Source: an uncultured Clostridia bacterium (GTDB taxonomy: Bacteria; Bacillota; Clostridia; UBA1381). Taken from it: a stretch of 5,102 nucleotides of DNA. Both the position numbers and the translations under genes were made by a program. Below, piece after piece: positions 1 to 5,102 of the stretch. Every line of letters begins with the position of its first letter. Within the stretch, counting starts at the first letter, position 1. The notes beneath the pieces are model-generated. The model was given only the letters and a program-made list of their open reading frames with translations. It ran no database searches and was not told the origin of the DNA. The stretch is taken from positions 1 through 5,102 of the forward strand of contig CAKSFY010000141.1 in NCBI GenBank assembly GCA_934454035.1, read 5' to 3'.

Positions 1-636
1 ATCCCTGGTTTCGCCGATTTTTTCATAAGGTCCGTGATGAAAAATACTGATTGCTTTTGCAGGAGGAAGCTTCAGCACATTTTTCCCCTCGCTTTTTTCA
101 GGGACGGATGCGCAGAAAAATATGTTTTCGGGCGAATCGAGTCCGTATTCAATAAAGTAAAGTCTTTTTGACACATCGGCACCGTATAAATTTATTGCTT
201 CAAGAGCAACATTTCTGAGTATTTCTGTTTTAGCTTCAACATTTTCCGCTCTCATCAAATGCCTGTAAACCGTTTGCCGATCCAGATAAATCTCCTTTAT
301 TTCCTCCGGCTCAGCGTCTGCCAGTTCACTGAGCTTACGAATATTTAAATCTATCTCATCCCGCATTTTAATCAATCGGTCAATCAAAGGCGATAACTCC
401 GTTGTGCCGTCCAAATATTTTTTTATCTCATCAAGAGTCAGCCCTGATTTTTGCAAAATACGGATTGTATGTATTTTTGTAAATGTATCAACAGTGTAAT
501 AACGATTGCCGTTTTCTCCGTTTTTAATATCCGGAATTACCAACCCTTTGTTTTCATAATTAAGTATAATTTTTCTTGTAATTCCGATTGAATGTGCTAT
601 TTCCCCTATCGAAAACATTTTTTTGCCTGTATACAT
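1..636 (-). CDS. MerR-family transcriptional regulator with GyrI-like effector domain (C-terminus beyond window)
   Basis: This is a one-component regulator that binds DNA through a winged helix and probably a small hydrophobic ligand through its C-terminal half, as BmrR/BltR-type proteins do. I translated 212 codons from the ATG at 636 down to position 1 with no stop. Residues 8-35 (FSIGEIAHSIGITRK, then NYENKGLVIP) form the helix-turn-helix, NGNRYY (42-47) is the wing, residues about 80-108 look like the dimerising coiled coil, and residues about 125-212 match a GyrI-like domain, ending in LPPAKAISIFHHGPYEKIGE, which is typical of that fold. About 60 residues should be missing. The start is supported by AGGGAG (plus-strand 645-650) 8 nt upstream; a second Met at codon 7 is less likely. 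The usual RYYE of recognition helix 2 is replaced by LNYE. The regulator family is secure; the ligand and targets are unknown. Confidence 0.9.
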   Translation of the reverse strand, partial: MYTGKKMFSIGEIAHSIGITRKIILNYENKGLVIPDIKNGENGNRYYTVDTFTKIHTIRILQKSGLTLDEIKKYLDGTTELSPLIDRLIKMRDEIDLNIRKLSELADAEPEEIKEIYLDRQTVYRHLMRAENVEAKTEILRNVALEAINLYGADVSKRLYFIEYGLDSPENIFFCASVPEKSEGKNVLKLPPAKAISIFHHGPYEKIGETRD

Positions 637-660
637 TAGCCTTTCTCCCTATCAGAATGT

Positions 661-682
661 AATCGTACATCAATGTACGGTT
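661..682. promoter_or_regulatory. 22-bp inverted repeat, candidate operator of the MerR-family regulator
   Basis: CGTACAT (664-670) and ATGTACG (673-679) are perfect inverted copies separated by 2 bp. The symmetry extends to 10-bp arms (661-670 and 673-682) with a single mismatch. Its size and dyad symmetry suit a dimeric regulator such as the adjacent MerR-type protein. It lies in the leader of the regulator gene, from about the predicted transcription start to just before the ribosome binding site, so binding would most simply repress the regulator's own gene. It is not within the promoter spacer of the divergent antiporter gene. The binding protein is inferred from position only. Confidence 0.5.
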
Positions 683-688
683 ATAAAT

Positions 689-717
689 ATAGTAACATAA
701 TTTAGTCATAATTGCAA
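689..717 (-). promoter_or_regulatory. Predicted sigma-A promoter of the MerR-family regulator gene
   Basis: Read on the minus strand there is a -35 box TTGCAA (717-712), a 17-bp spacer and a -10 box TACTAT (694-689), four and five matches to consensus respectively. Transcription would start near 682, giving a leader of about 45 nt that contains the inverted repeat at 661-682. The spacer is the ordinary 17 bp, not the 19-20 bp typical of promoters activated by MerR-type DNA twisting. Confidence 0.55.
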
Positions 718-769
718 TACAAAAAACGACGAATTTTATGAAAATATTTGCACAAAATGCATAAATTTC

Positions 770-798
770 TTGACATAGGTCAGCTTTTATGATATTAT
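770..798 (+). promoter_or_regulatory. Sigma-A promoter of the NhaC-family antiporter gene
   Basis: A perfect -35 box TTGACA (770-775) and a -10 box TATTAT (793-798, five of six matches) are separated by exactly 17 bp. Transcription should start near 804-806, leaving a leader of about 25 nt before the ATG at 831. That is too short for a riboswitch, so any control would act on initiation. No strong dyad overlaps these boxes, and the promoter looks constitutive in form. Confidence 0.82.
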
Positions 799-830
799 GA
801 GTAGTGATTAAATAACATAGGGGGATTCAA

Positions 831-2453
831 ATGAAAAAACTTTTGAACAAAAAATCCGTAGCCGTTGTTTTTGTCTTTGCGATTTGTATGCTGATTTCAA
901 CAGTTGCATTCGCAGCAGGCGAAGACGGTGAAGTTGTTGTAAGCATGTTCCATGCAACATTTTGGGCGCTTGTTCCGCCTATTGTCGCAATCGGGCTTGC
1001 ACTTATAACAAAAGAGGTCTATTCATCATTATTTATAGGAATTGTCCTGGGCGGACTTCTTTCGGCCGATTTCGCGCCGGTTGCAACTCTTGACAATCTC
1101 TTAAATGACGGACTTATCGCCGCTGTATCCGATACAGCCGGAATATTTTTATTCCTTGTAATTCTGGGAATTATTGTTGCTCTTGTTAACAAAGCGGGCG
1201 GCAGTGCAGCGTTCGGAAGATGGGCCAGCGTGCATATCAAAACCAGAGTAGGTGCTCAGCTTGCAACCTTCCTGCTGGGTGTTCTGATTTTTATTGATGA
1301 TTATTTTAATTGTCTTACAGTCGGAAGCGTTATGCGGCCCGTAACCGATACACACAAAATTTCACGCGCAAAACTTGCATATATTATTGATGCAACAGCA
1401 GCACCGATTTGTATGATTGCACCTGTTTCGTCATGGGCTGCGGCAGTATCCGAATTTACCAAAGGTACAGGATATTCCGGAATTGAATTATTTGTAAGGG
1501 CGATTCCCTACAATTTCTATTCATTACTTACTTTAGTATTTGTGATATCAATCTCTGTAATGAATCTTGACTACGGTCCTATGCGTCTGCATGAATATAA
1601 TGCACAAACAAAAGGCGACCTTTATACATGCGGTGAAAGAGTTGACGAAAACAGTGATGAGTCGAAGGCAAATCCGAGGGGCAGAGTTATCGACCTTATT
1701 TTCCCTGTAATTTTGCTTGTTGTATTGTGCGTAATCGGACTTATTTATGTCGGCGGATTCTTCTCCGGTTCCGATTTTGTAACTGCATTTGCCAATACCG
1801 ATGCAACAGTCGGATTGCCGTGGGGCGCCATAGTTGCATTGGTTCTGACAATTATATATCTTGTTGCAAGACGTGTAGTTACCTTTAAAGAAGCAATGGA
1901 TTGTATACCGAAAGGCTTTATAGCCATGGTTCCTGCAATACTTATTCTGACATTTGCTACATCACTTAAAAATATGACAGGTCTTTTGGGCGCTGCGGAT
2001 TTCGTTGGAGCAGTTATGGATTCCGCCGCAAGCGGACTTGCAAACTTCCTGCCTGCTATTATATTCCTCGTTGCTTGCCTGCTTGCTTTTGCAACCGGTA
2101 CTTCATGGGGAACTTTCGGAATACTGATTCCGATTGTAACCGCAATTTTTGAGCCTACAAGCGAACTCCTTATCATCGGAATTGCCGCTTGCCTTGCAGG
2201 TGCCGTATGCGGTGACCATTGCTCACCTATTTCCGATACAACCATTATGTCATCGGCCGGAGCAATGTCAAATCATATTAACCATGTTTCGACCCAGCTT
2301 CCGTATGCTGTTACGGTTGCGGCATTATCTTTTGTCGGATATTTGCTGGCAGCATTTATTCAAAATGCATTAATACTTTTGGCAATAGAGATCATTCTTA
2401 CTCTTGCAGTATTATTTGTAATAAAGAATATTACTTCAAAAAATAATGCATAA
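831..2453 (+). CDS. NhaC-family Na+/H+ antiporter-like membrane transporter
   Basis: This is a polytopic cytoplasmic-membrane secondary transporter of the NhaC family (COG1757). Members exchange Na+ for H+, or couple Na+/H+ to organic anions as the malate/lactate antiporter MleN does. About 12-13 hydrophobic segments span residues 44-532. Family signature stretches are FIDDYFNCLTVGS (154-166), DATAAPICMIAPVSSWAA (187-204), GTSWGTFGILIPI (423-435) and GDHCSPISDTTIMSS (461-475), followed by NHINHVSTQLPYA (481-493); the acidic and polar residues here are candidates for ion binding. Residues 255-284 form a charged loop. Residues 1-30 look like a signal peptide (KKLLNKK, hydrophobic 9-25, then AFA/A), an addition to the usual core. 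The start is fixed by AGGGGG (819-824), 6 nt upstream. The gene is monocistronic, with its own promoter and terminator. Family assignment is firm; the transported substrate cannot be read from sequence. Confidence 0.93.
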   Translation: MKKLLNKKSVAVVFVFAICMLISTVAFAAGEDGEVVVSMFHATFWALVPPIVAIGLALITKEVYSSLFIGIVLGGLLSADFAPVATLDNLLNDGLIAAVSDTAGIFLFLVILGIIVALVNKAGGSAAFGRWASVHIKTRVGAQLATFLLGVLIFIDDYFNCLTVGSVMRPVTDTHKISRAKLAYIIDATAAPICMIAPVSSWAAAVSEFTKGTGYSGIELFVRAIPYNFYSLLTLVFVISISVMNLDYGPMRLHEYNAQTKGDLYTCGERVDENSDESKANPRGRVIDLIFPVILLVVLCVIGLIYVGGFFSGSDFVTAFANTDATVGLPWGAIVALVLTIIYLVARRVVTFKEAMDCIPKGFIAMVPAILILTFATSLKNMTGLLGAADFVGAVMDSAASGLANFLPAIIFLVACLLAFATGTSWGTFGILIPIVTAIFEPTSELLIIGIAACLAGAVCGDHCSPISDTTIMSSAGAMSNHINHVSTQLPYAVTVAALSFVGYLLAAFIQNALILLAIEIILTLAVLFVIKNITSKNNA

Positions 2454-2475
2454 AACGGCAGCTCTTTAAAAACGC

Positions 2476-2532
2476 AAATAACAGGTACTCACTTTGCCGA
2501 ACAAATCAGCATAGAGAGCACCTGTTATTTTT
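2476..2532. terminator. Probable bidirectional intrinsic terminator between convergent genes
   Basis: Arms 2476-2490 and 2516-2530 pair over 15 positions with one non-Watson-Crick position (2487/2519), around a 25-nt loop. On the plus strand the stem runs into TTATTTTTA, ending the antiporter transcript 23 nt after its stop. On the minus strand the stem is followed by GCGTTTTT, which can end the transcript of the gene at 2581-3654. Within the loop, 2496-2500 and 2506-2510 can form a second small hairpin. In minus-strand RNA both imperfect positions become G-U pairs, whereas in plus-strand RNA they are A-C or C-A mismatches, so the fold is better on the minus strand. Confidence 0.78.
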
Positions 2533-2580
2533 ATGTCCGCTTGAATTATGCGTTTACTTTTGTAAACTTCATTATCATAA

Positions 2581-3654
2581 TTATTTTTTACTTTTTATCA
2601 TCACGATACTGCCTGATTTGACAATGAAATTCATATTTTCCGACTCCGATTCATCAGCTCCGTCAACAACAATACATGATTCATCCGACGGATAATTAAC
2701 CTCAATATCATAATCGTTATAATTTGCCAAAAATTCTGCCCATGTTCCGTCTGCGGCAAGCCATTTGCTTTGCATAAGTTCGTCGGCGTACAATACATCT
2801 CCGCTTTTTTCGACAATTTTATTTTTGCTCCGATTCAAGTTTGCAGGCTTAACCATTCTTCCCTCATGAAGATATTTTCCCTCACGCTTTCGGAAACCGT
2901 TTGCAATACGTGCAAATTCAAGAATCTTTTCATTATCCGGAAGGAATTCAAAATCTTTCAGTCCCCAATTCCATACAACTTTACCATTGTTGGTAATAAC
3001 TAAAGTCACAATATCTCCGGCACAGAAAGAATACGCCATTCTCATCAATAAATTTTCCGGATTTTTCTCATAATCAAATATATTATTAACACACACTTGG
3101 TTACCCATAAAATTGTTCACATATACATGATATATATAAGCATATGCCGGAACGGGTGTGCCTATAGGATAAACGCAGTTGAAGCGATTATCGCTGAACT
3201 GCAGATTACCGATAAATGTCTCTGCGGCAGCAGATTCACATCCCAAAAAAACTTTTGTACCTTTGACAGCATCCGTTAGAATATCCTTTACCGCATCAAT
3301 CTGCCATTTACCCGGAACAGGCGGATGTCCGTGGTTTTTACTGTAGCAAAAATAAGCATTACCGCCGTGATTTTGGTCAAGAAGCTGAATATAATCTATT
3401 CCGGCTTCAATCATATGTCCAGTCTGGTCAACAAGGGTATCTTTTGTAAATTTCTGTGCCGGGCACATATCATATCCATCACGCTGCATAGTGCATATCT
3501 TGCTTTTTAAGAGTTCCTCTTTCGGCGAACGGCACATAAATCTATCCAACTTATTTTCCCCGAAAAACTTACTGCATTCATAATCATCAACCAGTTCACT
3601 TTTTATGGTAAAGCCCAATTGCATACCACCTAATTGAATAAATGGTAAAATCAA
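2581..3654 (-). CDS. C-terminal half of a DUF6259-like glycoside-hydrolase-type protein, probably 5'-truncated
   Basis: The 357-residue product resembles the second half of large glycoside-hydrolase-like TIM-barrel proteins (DUF6259 type, by my recollection usually over 600 residues). A hydrophobic strand LILPFIQLGG opens it. GIDYIQLLDQN (85-95) and FLGCESAAAE (136-145) look like barrel strands ending in acidic residues that could be catalytic. VPAYAYIYHVYV (168-179) follows, then RIANGFRKREGKYLHEGRMV (249-268) and a beta-rich C-terminal domain. Evidence for truncation: position 3654 is TTG with no Shine-Dalgarno sequence, the ATG at 3624 has its only purine run (AGGTGG) 1 nt away, and the same frame stays open without ATG to a TAG at 3691-3693. 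No promoter is visible. The reading frame is otherwise intact, so the loss may be recent, or the gene may be read from the PHP gene upstream. Enzymatic activity is doubtful without the first half of the barrel. The family name is tentative. Confidence 0.65.
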   Translation of the reverse strand: MILPFIQLGGMQLGFTIKSELVDDYECSKFFGENKLDRFMCRSPKEELLKSKICTMQRDGYDMCPAQKFTKDTLVDQTGHMIEAGIDYIQLLDQNHGGNAYFCYSKNHGHPPVPGKWQIDAVKDILTDAVKGTKVFLGCESAAAETFIGNLQFSDNRFNCVYPIGTPVPAYAYIYHVYVNNFMGNQVCVNNIFDYEKNPENLLMRMAYSFCAGDIVTLVITNNGKVVWNWGLKDFEFLPDNEKILEFARIANGFRKREGKYLHEGRMVKPANLNRSKNKIVEKSGDVLYADELMQSKWLAADGTWAEFLANYNDYDIEVNYPSDESCIVVDGADESESENMNFIVKSGSIVMIKSKK

Positions 3655-3701
3655 CAGCTTCGCAGATTTGATATGGTGATGATTTTTATCCTATAGAGTT
3701 A

Positions 3702-3733
3702 TTAAGGCGGAGTGATTTGTGACTCTGCCTTAA
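3702..3733. repeat. Inverted repeat (hairpin) in the gap between the PHP gene and the truncated gene
   Basis: Arms 3702-3713 (TTAAGGCGGAGT) and 3722-3733 (ACTCTGCCTTAA) are 12 bp long with one imperfect position (3709/3726) and an 8-nt loop. It lies about 70 nt beyond the stop of the PHP gene and could attenuate or end that transcript. No T-run follows the stem on either strand, and the imperfect position is G-U in plus-strand RNA but C-A in minus-strand RNA, so a standard terminator for the minus-strand gene is not well supported. The rest of 3655-3801 has stops in the gene frame and no recognisable gene. Confidence 0.5.
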
Positions 3734-3801
3734 CGTAAACTTTATGTGTTTTCCATGTCATTCGAAGGCTCCAATTTATACATTAAAATTGAGAAATTCT
3801 A

Positions 3802-4977
3802 TTATTTCTTTGATATCCAGATGGGACTTGTCCAGCCGAAACGGCCGTCGGTTAATTCAACTCTGAGGTAATAATAATCTGTTTCGTTTTCTGCCTTGTA
3901 GTCGAATATCATAAATTCCGGGTTTCTTGACTCAATGTAATTACGGCAGTTTTTCACTATTGTAATCATTTTGACGGGAGCATCGGCTTTTACATTTATA
4001 TATATTGCCCTGTCTGAATCATCTGTAAATTCTTCACCCATATAATGTCCGTTTATACGAAAATCAATCCACATTTTTCCGCCCATAAATCCATAGCAGC
4101 GTCTTGCTTTCAGTGCTGAAAAGATTGAACTTAAAGTGTTTTCTTCTGCCAAAACTCCGGTTCTGCCGCCGAATACATCAATCCCCTTATAATTTTTTTC
4201 GTAATCCTTATCACCTCTGGCATGATTGTCCGAACCGCCTATACAGCCCATTTTGGCGCCTCTTTTCAGTGCATCCTGCCAGAAACCGCCTTCACATCTG
4301 TAAGTTTCAATATTGCATGGGTTGCCGAAGTATTCGGCACTGTCGCCTCTTGAATATATTTCAATTAGCGGAGTAAACAGCTCGGGAGGTATTGTGTTAA
4401 AATCAGCACCAGCTGTAAGATTGTATGTATCATGAGGAACAACAATGACATCATCTCGGTTAAGTGTTTTCAAAAGATCGGCACGGGATATTTCTCCGTC
4501 AAAATCACTGCGAACCATTTCGCCGTCATAGCTGTTATAATAAATAATCATATTGTTGTACCAGGGATAAGAGTCACGCTCATATCCCAGAATTGTGGTA
4601 AATTTCCCCGGATTATTATATTCCCTCGCTTTTGCCTTTTCGATTTCCCATTTTTCTCCAAATAACTCGTCCGCTCCGACTCCGCCGTGATCATGGTCGG
4701 TCAATGCACAAAAATCAAGCTTTTCGTTATCACGGATATCTTTGTAATATGTATCTACATCGGGGTAGCCATCGGACAATTGGCTGTGACCGTGAATGTC
4801 ACCTATATAAATATTATATTTGCTCTTTTCAGGATAAAAATCCTTTTCATGATCCATTGCTTCTTTGTATTTTTTTGCTCTGTCTTCTGCAGGACCACTG
4901 TATACGGTACTTGTAACGGCGTAACATCTGTTGGGTGTATCATATCTTCTGGCGAGCTTTCGTTCTTTGTTTTTCAT
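3802..4977 (-). CDS. PHP-domain metal-dependent hydrolase (DUF3604-like)
   Basis: This is a predicted cytoplasmic metal-dependent phosphoesterase of the PHP superfamily, with no signal peptide or membrane segment. All PHP ligand motifs are visible: IHGHSQLSDG (61-70; H62, H64, D69), ALTDHDH (91-97), E133 in GYE, PHDT (181-184; H182), E206 in IEIYSRGDS, and GGSDNHARG (247-255; D250, H252). GGRTGVLAE (270-278) and RCYGFMGGKMWIDFRINGH (293-311) match the DUF3604-type continuation, and residues about 310-391 form a beta-sandwich-like tail. About 55 charged residues precede the PHP core. The ATG at 4977 is supported by GGGAG (plus-strand 4986-4990), 8 nt upstream, and by a strong promoter. The next gene downstream on the same strand is the truncated glycosidase-like gene 147 bp away, which suggests a role near carbohydrate or sugar-phosphate metabolism. 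The substrate is unknown, and a peptide or nucleotide substrate is not excluded. Confidence 0.9.
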   Translation of the reverse strand: MKNKERKLARRYDTPNRCYAVTSTVYSGPAEDRAKKYKEAMDHEKDFYPEKSKYNIYIGDIHGHSQLSDGYPDVDTYYKDIRDNEKLDFCALTDHDHGGVGADELFGEKWEIEKAKAREYNNPGKFTTILGYERDSYPWYNNMIIYYNSYDGEMVRSDFDGEISRADLLKTLNRDDVIVVPHDTYNLTAGADFNTIPPELFTPLIEIYSRGDSAEYFGNPCNIETYRCEGGFWQDALKRGAKMGCIGGSDNHARGDKDYEKNYKGIDVFGGRTGVLAEENTLSSIFSALKARRCYGFMGGKMWIDFRINGHYMGEEFTDDSDRAIYINVKADAPVKMITIVKNCRNYIESRNPEFMIFDYKAENETDYYYLRVELTDGRFGWTSPIWISKK

Positions 4978-5011
4978 ATAACATTCTCCCTTAGTTGGTT
5001 TATTTATAATA

Positions 5012-5039
5012 ATTATAGCATAAATTTTGGAAATGTCAA
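5012..5039 (-). promoter_or_regulatory. Consensus sigma-A promoter of the PHP hydrolase gene
   Basis: On the minus strand there are a perfect TTGACA (5039-5034) and a perfect TATAAT (5017-5012) separated by 16 bp, with an extended -10 TGC directly before TATAAT. The start would be near 5005, giving a leader of about 28 nt. With both boxes perfect, the gene should be transcribed strongly unless repressed; the inverted repeat just upstream is a candidate control site. Confidence 0.85.
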
Positions 5040-5052
5040 TAAAAGTGCAGTC

Positions 5053-5071
5053 GAAATTTACCCCAAATTTC
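5053..5071. promoter_or_regulatory. 19-bp inverted repeat upstream of the PHP gene promoter, candidate regulator site
   Basis: GAAATTT (5053-5059) and AAATTTC (5065-5071) are perfect 7-bp inverted arms around ACCCC. The site lies 13 bp upstream of the -35 box, a position suited to an activator, though a looping repressor is possible. The arms are AT-rich, so chance is a real alternative. No T-run follows in the minus direction, which argues against a terminator for a preceding gene. Confidence 0.35.
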
Positions 5072-5076
5072 TGAAA

Positions 5077-5102
5077 CTACTTTAATTCTTCAACCGGCAT
5101 AA
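5077..5102 (-). CDS. Possible last codons of an upstream minus-strand gene
   Basis: Reading minus from the right edge, one frame gives MPVEELK followed by TAG at 5079-5077, a plausible C-terminus for a gene lying beyond the window. The other two frames hit stops within the first few codons. Only 26 bases are available, so this is suggestive at most. If real, it would put the PHP gene about 100 bp downstream of a same-strand neighbour. Confidence 0.22.

Noticed and set aside
656..687. MerR-type promoter with TTATAA, 19 bp and TACATT around the palindrome, reading toward the regulator
   Set aside because: The hexamers match consensus poorly, and the transcript would begin inside the ribosome binding site of the regulator gene.
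711..718. Perfect 8-bp palindrome ATTGCAAT
   Set aside because: It coincides with the regulator gene's predicted -35 box, is short, and is expected by chance in AT-rich intergenic DNA.
799..830. Possible riboswitch in the antiporter leader
   Set aside because: The predicted leader is only about 25 nt, too short for any known sodium or metabolite riboswitch.
1745..2245. Minus-strand open frame of 166 codons inside the antiporter gene
   Set aside because: It mirrors the conserved antiporter coding sequence, has no start signals, and resembles no recognisable family.
2552..2567. Short hairpin GTTTAC/GTAAAC just after the truncated gene
   Set aside because: Its arms are only 6 bp and no T-run follows on the minus strand; the larger terminator beyond it explains the region better.
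3691..3693. TAG upstream of the truncated gene read as a recoded codon
   Set aside because: The same frame meets a TAA slightly further upstream and the sequence between does not look like protein-coding barrel sequence.
4687..5085. Plus-strand open frame of 132 codons overlapping the start and promoter of the PHP gene
   Set aside because: It lies antisense to a gene with clear PHP motifs, has no ribosome binding site, and its residues follow from the complementary codons.

Overview
The window looks like chromosomal DNA from an AT-rich Gram-positive anaerobe, probably a clostridial (Clostridia/Bacillota) species. The grounds are consensus TTGACA/TATAAT-type promoters with 16-17 bp spacers, strong purine-rich ribosome binding sites 6-8 nt before ATG, A/T-ending codons, and the protein families present. 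This is inferred from style only; no marker gene is present.

Layout. (1) Positions 1-636, minus strand: the first 212 codons of a MerR-family regulator with a GyrI-like effector-binding domain; its C-terminus lies beyond the left edge. (2) Positions 637-830: a divergent intergenic region with a promoter for each flanking gene and a 22-bp inverted repeat in the leader of the regulator gene. (3) Positions 831-2453, plus strand: a complete NhaC-family antiporter of 540 residues with a signal-peptide-like N-terminus. (4) Positions 2454-2580: a convergent intergenic region dominated by a terminator hairpin that could work in both directions. (5) Positions 2581-3654, minus strand: the C-terminal half of what appears to be a large glycoside-hydrolase-like (DUF6259-type) protein. 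It has no credible start codon or ribosome binding site and is best read as a 5'-truncated remnant. (6) Positions 3655-3801: a non-coding gap with one hairpin. (7) Positions 3802-4977, minus strand: a complete PHP-domain metal-dependent hydrolase of 391 residues with all metal-ligand motifs. (8) Positions 4978-5102: its near-perfect promoter, an inverted repeat just upstream of it, and possibly the last codons of another minus-strand gene.

How they may work together. The regulator and the antiporter are divergent neighbours, but the obvious palindrome lies in the regulator's own leader, which fits self-repression better than control of the antiporter. The PHP hydrolase and the DUF6259-like remnant lie on the same strand and may descend from a carbohydrate or sugar-phosphate utilisation cluster whose second enzyme has been damaged. 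I see no CRISPR array, insertion sequence, tRNA/rRNA, phage gene or recognisable new defence system. The points most worth checking are the truncation, the extra N-terminal segment of the antiporter and the strand-biased base pairing of the terminator.
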